This document shows, one piece after another, positions 1 through 6,645 of a DNA stretch of 21,833 bases. How positions within the stretch are numbered: the stretch's first letter is position 1; every line of letters begins with the position of its first letter. The notes under the pieces were generated by a model. It saw nothing but the letters and a program-made list of their open reading frames with translations. It ran no database searches and was not told where the DNA came from. Source of the stretch: an uncultured bacterium (GTDB lineage: Bacteria > Spirochaetota > Spirochaetia > Sphaerochaetales > Sphaerochaetaceae); the NCBI GenBank assembly GCA_905215015.1, contig CAJMOS010000049.1, positions 1 through 21,833 of the forward strand, given 5' to 3'. The position numbers were made by a program, and so were the translations under genes.

Positions 1-58
1 TCAGTCCCGTTTCTTCGCAGATTTCACGAACTGACGGAACTCTGCCCTCATCTGGGTA
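1..58 (-). other. Out-of-frame LexA-like helix-turn-helix coding fragment
   Basis: Read in a different minus-strand frame from polA, these bases translate as TYPDEGRVPSVREICEETGL and stay open to the window edge. The part VPSVREICEETGL closely resembles the recognition region of LexA repressors (typically PPSVREICEAVGL). Upstream of it in the same frame the translation is not LexA-like and has no start codon within at least 50 bases. It is therefore best read as the middle of a gene joined onto polA, not as a gene that starts here. The LexA comparison is from memory of the family. Confidence 0.35.
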
Positions 59-1668
59 CGTTCCATCATGCTGGTGAACTCGCTGGCAAGGACCTTGATC
101 CGTCCGGTGTCCAGGGCGATTCCCTGCATCTCCATGCCGGCAAGGATCGGGAGCAACGGCATCTCCACCTCTTCCATCAGCCGCTCCAGCCCTTTTTCCT
201 TCAGCATGGCGTCAAACAGGTGGTAGAGCCTGAGCGCCAAATCGCTGTCCTCGCCGCTATAGTTGGCAGCCTTCTCCAAAGGAATGTCGCTGATCGTCTT
301 CCCTTTGGGGATGGCGTCGTCGTAATGTACCGTCTTGTAGTTCAGGTATTTGTCAGCCAGGTAATCCAGGTTGAAGATATGGCCGGCGCTATCCAGGAGC
401 CAAGCGGCGATCATCGTATCGAAAACCACCGGGAAGGCTGGCACCCCGTGGCGGCGCATGACCTTCACGTCGTACTTGCAGTTCTGCCCGACAATGCCGA
501 AGCGGGGCAGCCAGTCGGACAACAGGTGCTTGACCGCCTCGCGGTTTTCCCCGTCGACCGGCACATACCATCCCTTCCCCTCAACCCAGGTGAAGGAGAA
601 GCCAAGCAAGTTGGCGAGCATGTCGTCGGTACTGTCCGTCTCGGTATCGAAGGCAAGCACCTTGCTTTCCTGGAAAGCCTGCCTGAACAGCGATTCCACC
701 AAAGCCAGATCGCGGGTGCCCACATAGACTCCACGCTTGCCCTCGGGACGGACTTCCACCACAGGAGCCTTCTTCCCCGCCAAGTCCTGCATCTCCTTGA
801 CCAGGCTGGGCAACTTCATCGCGTCAAACTCCCGGGCCACCGCATCATATCGGTAATTGCCCGTTCCACACTGGCTCTCGAACGAGTCGACGGTCCGGGC
901 GTCGTGCCTGAGCGAGATCAGCTTTCTGGTCAACTCCATGTGGTCCCTTGCGGCCTCCAGTTTCGCCCGTGTCCCCGCAGCCAGCTCGTCCAGACGGGCA
1001 TAGACCGCATCCAAGGTGCCGTACTGGGCAAGGAGCTTCACCGCCCCCTTGGGGCCGATGCCATCCACTCCCGGGACGTTGTCGCTGGCATCCCCCAGCA
1101 GGCAGAGATAGTCTCCCATCTGGTCCGGCCTGACCCCGAACTCCTCTTCGACCTCTTTCGGCCCGAAGAGCCGGTAGGCTGTGGTCTTCGGCTTGGGTGG
1201 GCGCAAGGCAGAGACATGCTCGTCCACCAGCTGCAACAAGTCCTTGTCCCCGGTGAAGACCACGGCGTCGATACCCTGTGCCTCGGCCTGGTCGCAGAGG
1301 GTGGCGATGATGTCGTCAGCCTCGAATCCTTCCTTGTCCAAGTGTGGCACCCCCATCGTGTCCAGCAGATGGCAGATGACCGGCACCTGGGCATGCAGGT
1401 CGTCGGGAGCTTTCTGCCGATTCTGCTTGTAAGGGGCGTAGAGCTCGTGGCGGAAGGTAGGGCCATGGCTGTCCATCGCCACGGCAAGGTAGTCGGGACG
1501 GTACTCGCGGATCAGTTTTCCCAGCGCCTTGAAAAAACCGTAGACAGAGGAGACGTTCCTGCCCTCTCCGTCCCGTAACGGATTGTTCATCATGGCAAAA
1601 TACGAACGGTAGATCTGCGCGTATCCGTCGATGATGTACAGCTTCTTTCCGGTAAACAACTCACTCAT
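1..1668 (-). CDS. polA: DNA polymerase I, nuclease domains only (truncated PolA)
   Basis: The 555-residue product carries the N-terminal 5'-3' nuclease domain and the 3'-5' exonuclease domain of DNA polymerase I, used in Okazaki-fragment processing and repair. The 5' nuclease acidic residues are present (D14, D66, E116, D118, D119, D141, D143, D193, D196). The proofreading site also looks intact: D341 and E343 in FDTET, D400 in NCKYD, and Y470 and D474 in YSGED. Full PolA is about 900 residues. Here the frame stops at the first bases of the window, right after the linker helix that precedes the polymerase domain, so palm, fingers and thumb are all absent. The last ~16 residues do not look like PolA. 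The ATG start has GAGG 7 bases upstream and overlaps the upstream hydrolase gene by 8 bases. It is the last gene visible in its operon. The family call is very safe; whether the truncation is natural is uncertain. Confidence 0.9.
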   Translation of the reverse strand: MSELFTGKKLYIIDGYAQIYRSYFAMMNNPLRDGEGRNVSSVYGFFKALGKLIREYRPDYLAVAMDSHGPTFRHELYAPYKQNRQKAPDDLHAQVPVICHLLDTMGVPHLDKEGFEADDIIATLCDQAEAQGIDAVVFTGDKDLLQLVDEHVSALRPPKPKTTAYRLFGPKEVEEEFGVRPDQMGDYLCLLGDASDNVPGVDGIGPKGAVKLLAQYGTLDAVYARLDELAAGTRAKLEAARDHMELTRKLISLRHDARTVDSFESQCGTGNYRYDAVAREFDAMKLPSLVKEMQDLAGKKAPVVEVRPEGKRGVYVGTRDLALVESLFRQAFQESKVLAFDTETDSTDDMLANLLGFSFTWVEGKGWYVPVDGENREAVKHLLSDWLPRFGIVGQNCKYDVKVMRRHGVPAFPVVFDTMIAAWLLDSAGHIFNLDYLADKYLNYKTVHYDDAIPKGKTISDIPLEKAANYSGEDSDLALRLYHLFDAMLKEKGLERLMEEVEMPLLPILAGMEMQGIALDTGRIKVLASEFTSMMERTQMRAEFRQFVKSAKKRD

Positions 1669-2542
1669 TGGGTACCTCTATGGTCAGTCCGTCGTAGGAC
1701 GGATACATGTGCCGTGCCGACCAGAAAGGTCCACTCAGCTTCTGGTGGCTCAGCTGATGGTCGATATGGATCAGGTAGGCTCGTCCGACATCAAGCATGG
1801 AGACGATTTCCTCGACTTCCTGGATGGTCAGATGGCTTGGCGAGGCCCGCCACGATCCAGCCCCATTATGATGCATAGGCTCCAGACAGTCGATAATCAT
1901 CGTATCGAAATGACGACTTTGCAGATAGCCCCAGGTATCGTAGGGACAATCCGGCATCGGATACCCAGGATCGGGATAGGGATACCCGGGGATGGTTTTC
2001 ACATCGGTCAGATAGAGCAGGCTTCCCAGCTGGTAGCCGGAAATGAAACCAGCCTGCAGTCCATGCCAGACGACAAGCGGGGTCACCGGGAAACCACTGA
2101 TGGAGGCCTGCTCGAAAGGCTTGAGCTGGCGCAACTGGCAGATAGGCCGGCTGCCCCGCTCGACGTAGTCGTGGTGCTCGTGGATGAAGGAAACCAGCTT
2201 GGCGTCCCCGTAGACCGGGACCGGACGAACCCAGGTGGGAACCGGTACGGTCGGCGTGCGACTGAACTCGCGCAAGTCGGCGATGCCCCCGATATGGTCG
2301 GCATGGCTATGGGTATAGAGCACCCCGTCGATGTGCTCGACATGATGGCAGAGCATCTGCATGCGGAAATCGGGCCCGGTGTCCACCACCAGCCGCTTTC
2401 CGTCCTTCTCGACCATGATCGAGGTGCGCATCCTTCTGTTGTGGTGCTCGGGATGCAACGCGGCATCCAGACATACCGGACAGTGGCAGCGGATGATGGG
2501 CACCCCTTCGCTGGTTCCGGTCCCCAGAAAGGTCACGCGCAT
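1661..2542 (-). CDS. PhnP-like metallo-beta-lactamase-fold hydrolase, copy 2
   Basis: A 293-residue MBL-fold metallohydrolase of the PhnP type (COG1235-like). It starts with the strand and loop MRVTFLGTGTSEGVP, then C19, C21 and C24 in CxCxxC spacing, which in PhnP form a structural zinc site. The catalytic metal motif THSHADH follows (H78, H80, D82, H83), with later ligands in the WHG, LTD and HIDH segments. Such enzymes are typically phosphodiesterases acting on cyclic phosphate or nucleotide substrates; the substrate here is unknown. It is a clear paralog of the gene just upstream, but carries an extra proline-rich stretch (GYPYPDPGYPMPD) after the LTD motif. Start ATG has GGAGG 7 bases upstream. 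It overlaps its upstream neighbour by 10 bases and polA by 8, so it is an operon member. No secretion signal is visible, so it is probably cytoplasmic. Confidence 0.88.
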   Translation of the reverse strand: MRVTFLGTGTSEGVPIIRCHCPVCLDAALHPEHHNRRMRTSIMVEKDGKRLVVDTGPDFRMQMLCHHVEHIDGVLYTHSHADHIGGIADLREFSRTPTVPVPTWVRPVPVYGDAKLVSFIHEHHDYVERGSRPICQLRQLKPFEQASISGFPVTPLVVWHGLQAGFISGYQLGSLLYLTDVKTIPGYPYPDPGYPMPDCPYDTWGYLQSRHFDTMIIDCLEPMHHNGAGSWRASPSHLTIQEVEEIVSMLDVGRAYLIHIDHQLSHQKLSGPFWSARHMYPSYDGLTIEVPNE

Positions 2543-3306
2543 GGTCCCACCTCCAAAGCCAAGGTATCGTAGGAGGGGTGGATGTGCTCGGGAAGCGAGT
2601 CAGCCAGCTCCTGATGGCAGACGTCATGACAGAAATGGATCAGGTAGCACTCCTCCGCCCCGAGGCGTCTGGCCTCGTCGACCGCCTCTCCGATTGAGAA
2701 ATGGGTCGGATGTCTGGTCGGGCGCAACGCGTCCAGCACCAGCACTTTGGCTCCCTGCATGAAAGGTCTTGACGTATCGGGAATCCGGTTGCAATCGGTG
2801 GCATAGACCAAGTCGTCGATCTTGTAGCCGTAGATGGTCAGATTCCCATGCAGCAAGGGAATCGGTGTCACCGAAAAACCGGCGATGGAAACGGTCTGCA
2901 AAGGTTCCAGGAAATGGGATGCAAGGTGGGGAAGCCTGTCCAAGGGGCCGGCAGGTCTGCGAAACGCGTACCCATAGCAACGATGCATGCGCTCCAGCAC
3001 CTCCTGGTCCCCGTAGACATCAAGGGTCCGCTCCTTGCAGTATGCCCTCAGGTCGTCCAGACCATTGAAATGGTCTGCGTGGCTATGGGTATAGAGCACA
3101 GCCTCCAGGTGCATGATGCCAGCCCGTAGCGCCTGCATGCGGAATTCGGGGCCGGTGTCCACCACCAGGTTCTTTCCCTCCTTCTCCAAAAGAATCGAGG
3201 TCCGCATGCGTTTGTCCCTCGGGTCGGTCGACCGGCAGACCTTGCAGGTACACCCCGGAACGGGGATGCCGTGGCTGGTGCCGGTTCCCAGGAAGGTCAG
3301 CCTCAT
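2533..3306 (-). CDS. PhnP-like metallo-beta-lactamase-fold hydrolase, copy 1
   Basis: A 257-residue MBL-fold hydrolase and tandem paralog of the following gene. It has the same MRLTFLGTGTSHGIP opening, C19, C21 and C24 (structural zinc site in PhnP), and the THSHADH metal motif (H74, H76, D78, H79). Later it shows LLHG, an ATD segment whose Asp would bridge the metals, and a histidine-rich HFCHDVCHQ near the C-terminus. Known relatives cleave phosphodiesters (PhnP acts on cyclic ribose phosphate). No phosphonate (phn) genes are nearby, so phosphonate use is not supported here. The ATG overlaps the stop of the upstream small membrane protein gene (ATGA). No strong Shine-Dalgarno precedes it, so it is probably translated by coupling. 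Confidence 0.88.
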   Translation of the reverse strand: MRLTFLGTGTSHGIPVPGCTCKVCRSTDPRDKRMRTSILLEKEGKNLVVDTGPEFRMQALRAGIMHLEAVLYTHSHADHFNGLDDLRAYCKERTLDVYGDQEVLERMHRCYGYAFRRPAGPLDRLPHLASHFLEPLQTVSIAGFSVTPIPLLHGNLTIYGYKIDDLVYATDCNRIPDTSRPFMQGAKVLVLDALRPTRHPTHFSIGEAVDEARRLGAEECYLIHFCHDVCHQELADSLPEHIHPSYDTLALEVGPCA

Positions 3307-3692
3307 CTCGCGGTCTCGAGCATGGCCCGGAGTTTCTGGCTGAATGCGATGCCTCCACGTTTGGCGGCTTTTTTGATTTCCTCGGCAAACTCGGGGTTGG
3401 CAAGCAGTTTCTTCGCCTGCTGGATCTCGTTGGTCGTGTAGCTCCCGGCCTTCTCCATGGCGCCGACCACCACCTTCTCCACATCTTCGGCGCTCACCGC
3501 CTGGGAAAGGGCCTCTTGCATGCCGTCGCTCTGCATCTCGTCGAGCAGGTTCTTCTCTACCGGATGTCGGAGCGAAGAGAGGCTGACACCCAGGTAGGGA
3601 TTGCTCAGAGCAGGAACAAAGGTAAAAAGCACCAGATAGATGATGACCGAAACGAACAACGCGCGGATACAGGACGAGATAGTATGGAGCAT
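3303..3692 (-). CDS. Small membrane-anchored protein of unknown function
   Basis: I do not recognise the family. The chosen ATG at 3692 has GAGAGG about 5 bases upstream and gives 129 residues. Residues about 7-30 form one hydrophobic helix (RALFVSVIIYLVLFTFVPAL), a signal anchor or uncleaved signal. The remainder is soluble, charged and mostly helical, rich in Glu, Lys and Ala (for example EEIKKAAKRGG), ending MLETAR. An in-frame extension to 3968 exists, but it would run through the divergent promoter and has no matching ribosome site. It is the first gene of the operon with the two hydrolases and polA, sharing ATGA with the first hydrolase. A weak promoter-like pair (TTGCAC, 17 bases, TAGTCT) lies upstream but is not convincing. 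Confidence 0.7.
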   Translation of the reverse strand: MLHTISSCIRALFVSVIIYLVLFTFVPALSNPYLGVSLSSLRHPVEKNLLDEMQSDGMQEALSQAVSAEDVEKVVVGAMEKAGSYTTNEIQQAKKLLANPEFAEEIKKAAKRGGIAFSQKLRAMLETAR

Positions 3693-3795
3693 GTTGACCT
3701 CTCTTAGGAAGAGACTACCCTCCTTGGGACGTTCGTGCAAGCAGGTTGGATTTCCGCAATTTCCCTGCCAACCCAAGGTTTTTCCAGACTTTTTA

Positions 3796-3824
3796 CTGCC
3801 AAGACCCGGCAAATGGAGTATACT
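3796..3824 (+). promoter_or_regulatory. Sigma-70 type promoter of the SecB-fold gene
   Basis: The -10 box TATACT (3819-3824) matches 5 of 6 consensus bases. A -35 like CTGCCA (3796-3801) matches 4 of 6 at a 17-base spacing. The predicted transcript starts near 3831, giving a short leader that contains AGGAGA ahead of the ATG at 3853. Confidence 0.5.
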
Positions 3825-3852
3825 GTCCCCCATCAGAGGAGAAACTGAGACA

Positions 3853-4239
3853 ATGGATTTATTGGATTTCCGTTTGGCAGGCGCCGAGTTCAAGCTGCAG
3901 AACGCCCCGAAACAGGGCACTCCGTTGAAATTCGGAATGCGCCGCAAGAGTGAGACAAACCCCAACAAGACTGGGGACCAGATTACGAGCCTGTATTCGG
4001 TCGACTTCGAAATCAGCCAGGAGCAGGATGGAGCGGCCGTCGTCTGCTTCTCCCTGCAACTGCGCTATCTGGTCTGGCTGGAAAGCAAGGACCCGATTAC
4101 CGACCAAGGCCGCTTCGAGGGCCAGTACATCACCGACCAGCTGAGACCGGTCATCTACGAAGAGGTCAACCATTATCTCGCCCTCGCGAGACTGCCGTTG
4201 ATCACGTTCAAGAGCCTCGAACAGCAGACGCAGGCCTGA
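3853..4239 (+). CDS. SecB-fold (SecB-like) protein
   Basis: A 128-residue cytoplasmic protein that aligns by eye with the SecB chaperone fold. An edge strand (LYSVDFEISQEQ) and a second strand ending VCFSLQLRYLVWL correspond to the central SecB strands. They are followed by a helix with LRPVIYEEVNHYLALARLPLI, matching the conserved SecB pattern of NILFPYARExxxxxxxRGxFP. SecB proteins hold unfolded precursor proteins for the Sec translocase; SecB-like members also occur with toxin-antitoxin systems, but no toxin pair is adjacent here. The ATG at 3853 is preferred over upstream in-frame starts because promoter, AGGAGA and divergent gene all lie upstream of it. It is monocistronic, with its own promoter and terminator. 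The assignment rests on pattern similarity and is moderate. Confidence 0.6.
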   Translation: MDLLDFRLAGAEFKLQNAPKQGTPLKFGMRRKSETNPNKTGDQITSLYSVDFEISQEQDGAAVVCFSLQLRYLVWLESKDPITDQGRFEGQYITDQLRPVIYEEVNHYLALARLPLITFKSLEQQTQA

Positions 4240-4254
4240 TTCCAAAAAGCAACG

Positions 4255-4288
4255 GAACGGGGTCGCCGCATGGCCCCGTTCTTTTTTT
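4255..4288 (+). terminator. Intrinsic terminator of the SecB-fold gene
   Basis: A 10-bp stem GAACGGGGTC / GGCCCCGTTC (one G-T pair) with a 7-base loop is followed by seven T residues (4282-4288). It lies 16 bases after the stop codon on the plus strand. Confidence 0.9.
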
Positions 4289-4301
4289 CTGCGTCCAACA
4301 T

Positions 4302-4335
4302 AAAAAAACAGGGCAGGACGTTCGCCCTGCCCTGT
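4302..4335 (-). terminator. Intrinsic terminator of the hexuronate operon
   Basis: On the minus strand a 10-bp perfect stem (ACAGGGCAGG / CCTGCCCTGT) precedes a run of T residues (A run at 4302-4308 on the plus strand). It lies just downstream of the fructuronate reductase stop and back to back with the terminator of the convergent SecB-fold gene. Confidence 0.9.
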
Positions 4336-4353
4336 CAGTTCCCCTTGCGGGTG

Positions 4354-5964
4354 TTATTTCACGTACTTGACCAGCGTCTTGCGGATCGCGCCCTTTCCAG
4401 CCACCAGTTCGGTGAAGTAGGCGACCACCTTCTTCGCCAGACCGGCCTTCTCCAGGTCGACACCGAAGAGCGTCGCGTCAGAGAGAATCGGATGGAGGAT
4501 CTTGTCAAAGGGACCCTTGTCCCCCAGCTTGACGTCCTTCAGGTAGGCGCTCTCCTCCTCGAGACGGGGATCGCTGGACGGCGTGAAGGCCTTGCCTTCA
4601 TCATCGACCGCCATCAGGTAGCGGCACCAGCCGGCGAAGACGAGGGGGATGATCTCCAGGTCGTCCAGCTTGAGCGTCTTGCTGGCCTGATAGGCCTTGA
4701 TCGTCTCGCCATAGCGGATGGCCAGCTTCTGGCTGGTATCGGTGGCGATACGCTGCGGGGTATCCGGCATGAAGGGGTTGGGAATACGTTTCTCCACCAC
4801 CTCGTCGATGAAATCCTTCGGATTCAGGATGCCCGGATCGGTGACAACCGGCATGCCTTCCTTGTAGCCGAGGGTCTTGACCATCTGCTTCAGTTGCGGA
4901 TCCTTCATCTCGTCGGCGATCAGCGTATAGCCAAGCAGGCAACCGTAGACCGCCAAGGCGGTGTGCAGCGGGTTGAGGCAGGTGCAGACCTTCATGCGCT
5001 CCACCTTGTTGACGGTGTCGCGGTCGGTCAGATAGACACCGGCCTTCTCCAAGGCGGGACGACCGGCCGGGAAGTCGTTCTCGATGACCAGGTACTGTGG
5101 CTGCTCGGCGTTGACGAACGGTGCGATATAGGTATGCTTGTCGGTGACCACAACGGTGGTGTCCTCGAAGCCATCGGCCTCCAGCATCGCCTTGACCTTG
5201 CTGTCGGGCCTCGGGGTGATCTTGTCGATCATCGACCACGGGAAGGCGACCTGCTTCTGGAGGTAGTCGACGAAACCAGCCTCGCAGAACCCAGCGGCGA
5301 CCCACTCGCGGGCGATGGTGAGCACCCCGTTCTGGAGCTTCTCTCCGTTGTGGGAGCAGTTGTCGGTGGAGACCAAGGCAAGCGGTTTCCTGCCGGCCTG
5401 GTAACGGGTGTACATCAAGCTGGCCAGCTTGCTGACCATGCTGCCGAGGGCGCCGTCCGGTCCGTTCTTGATGTCGTTCTGGACGAACGGAAAATAGGAG
5501 CCGTCCTTGCCCTTCAACGCATAGCCCTTCTCGGTAATGGTAAAGGTGACCATCTCCAGGCTGTCGCTGGCGAAGTACTTCCGGAACAGAGCCCACTCCT
5601 CGGGAAAACTCTTGTCGCAGCGAAGGGCCTCGGCGACAGAGGCGACCACCTCTTTCTCGATCGAGCCGTCAGCCTTCAGGGTGACCAACAGGGAAAGGTC
5701 ATCGTGGGGACGGTAGATGTCGTCGATGATGGCGTAGTCGAAACCCTCGCCGACGATGATGCCACGGTCGGAAAGTCCGGCCTCAAGCAGCTTCTGCATC
5801 AGCATGGCATGGAAGCCACGGAAAATGTTGCCGGCGCCAAAGTGGATCCAGACCGGGTTCTCCTTGGTCTTCCTGATCATCGCTTCCCGATCAAAGGAAG
5901 GAAGCTTGTATCCCTTGGCCTGCCAGGCCTTGGTATCCTGCAAACCTTTCGTAGTCAAACGCAT
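4354..5964 (-). CDS. uxuB: Fructuronate reductase (D-mannonate oxidoreductase)
   Basis: A 536-residue member of the polyol-specific long-chain dehydrogenase family. It probably interconverts D-fructuronate and D-mannonate with NAD(H) in hexuronate breakdown. The N-terminal Rossmann motif HFGAGNIFRGF (about 41-51) is followed by STDNCSHNGEKL (199-210), FPWSMIDKITPRP (241-253) and the catalytic region MKVCTCLNPLH, with K325, N331 and H334. The enzyme is somewhat longer than E. coli UxuB (486). Mannitol dehydrogenase or altronate oxidoreductase are alternatives within the family, but the adjacent mannonate dehydratase favours UxuB. ATG start has AGGAG 9 bases upstream, and this ribosome site overlaps the stop codon of the regulator gene. 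It is the last gene of the operon, followed by a strong terminator. Confidence 0.88.
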   Translation of the reverse strand: MRLTTKGLQDTKAWQAKGYKLPSFDREAMIRKTKENPVWIHFGAGNIFRGFHAMLMQKLLEAGLSDRGIIVGEGFDYAIIDDIYRPHDDLSLLVTLKADGSIEKEVVASVAEALRCDKSFPEEWALFRKYFASDSLEMVTFTITEKGYALKGKDGSYFPFVQNDIKNGPDGALGSMVSKLASLMYTRYQAGRKPLALVSTDNCSHNGEKLQNGVLTIAREWVAAGFCEAGFVDYLQKQVAFPWSMIDKITPRPDSKVKAMLEADGFEDTTVVVTDKHTYIAPFVNAEQPQYLVIENDFPAGRPALEKAGVYLTDRDTVNKVERMKVCTCLNPLHTALAVYGCLLGYTLIADEMKDPQLKQMVKTLGYKEGMPVVTDPGILNPKDFIDEVVEKRIPNPFMPDTPQRIATDTSQKLAIRYGETIKAYQASKTLKLDDLEIIPLVFAGWCRYLMAVDDEGKAFTPSSDPRLEEESAYLKDVKLGDKGPFDKILHPILSDATLFGVDLEKAGLAKKVVAYFTELVAGKGAIRKTLVKYVK

Positions 5965-5976
5965 CGTTTGTAACTC

Positions 5977-6645
5977 CTATCGTTTCGTATTGGTAAAGTA
6001 CCCTGGGAACCGTTCCATCAGCGGTCCCAGCTCGGTATCCAGTTTCCGGACATGTCCGGATTCCAGACGCAATGCCTCATCGAGGTTCTGTTCCTCGAGC
6101 ACCTGCAAAAGTTTCTTGTGGCTTTCCACCACAGCCGGAACCACTTCCGGCTCCTCAAAACTGAGGATGCGGACCCTCTGATAGTTGCCCAACTGGCTCT
6201 GGATGATGTCCCAAAACCTCCCCAGTCCGCAACCGACGAAAATCTGCTGGTGGAAAGCATCGTCCAGCTGCAGGAACTGCAGATAGGCGTTCTGGCCCGC
6301 CGCCCAACGTTGCTCTTCGATGAGGAAGCGCATCTGGGTAAGCGCGCGCCCATCCGGTTTCCTGCAGAAAGCGCGCACAGCCTCCTGCTCCAACGTGGTC
6401 CGGAGCAGACGTTCCACCTCCACCTGGGACAGGTCTATCAGGCTGACGCGGGTACCGCTCTGCGGCCAGATGTCCACCAGCCCCTCGCTCTTGAGCTGCT
6501 GCAGAGCGTCGCGGACCGGACTCTTGGAGACCAACAGACGGTCGGCCAGCTCCTGCAGCTTCAGCTCGGTGCCGGGGGCAAGCTTCAGGGAGAGGATATC
6601 CCCCTTCAGCTCCTGATAGATCTGGTCGCTACGCGTGAAACTCAT
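5977..6645 (-). CDS. GntR-family (FadR/FCD type) transcriptional regulator
   Basis: A 222-residue regulator. Residues 5-70 form the GntR winged helix (LQELADRLLVSKSPVRDALQ, then SEGLVDIWPQSGTRVS). Residues about 75-215 form the helical FCD ligand-binding domain with the usual metal ligands D128, H132, H176 and H198. It lies between uxuA and uxuB, so it probably senses a hexuronate or aldonate intermediate and controls this operon, as UxuR and ExuR do in enterobacteria. The start at 6645 is chosen because its ATG overlaps the uxuA stop (ATGA) and has GAAGAG upstream. An in-frame ATG at 6672 would lie inside uxuA and lacks a ribosome site. The regulator class is certain; the effector is inferred. 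Confidence 0.9.
   Translation of the reverse strand: MSFTRSDQIYQELKGDILSLKLAPGTELKLQELADRLLVSKSPVRDALQQLKSEGLVDIWPQSGTRVSLIDLSQVEVERLLRTTLEQEAVRAFCRKPDGRALTQMRFLIEEQRWAAGQNAYLQFLQLDDAFHQQIFVGCGLGRFWDIIQSQLGNYQRVRILSFEEPEVVPAVVESHKKLLQVLEEQNLDEALRLESGHVRKLDTELGPLMERFPGYFTNTKR

Noticed and set aside
3640..3852. N-terminal extension of the SecB-fold gene
   Set aside because: The extension would overlap the promoter and the divergent membrane protein gene. The ATG at 3853 has a ribosome site and begins the conserved part.
4270..5973. A 567-codon plus-strand open frame opposite uxuB
   Set aside because: It begins within the SecB-gene terminator and mirrors uxuB codon bias; no promoter or ribosome site and no motif.
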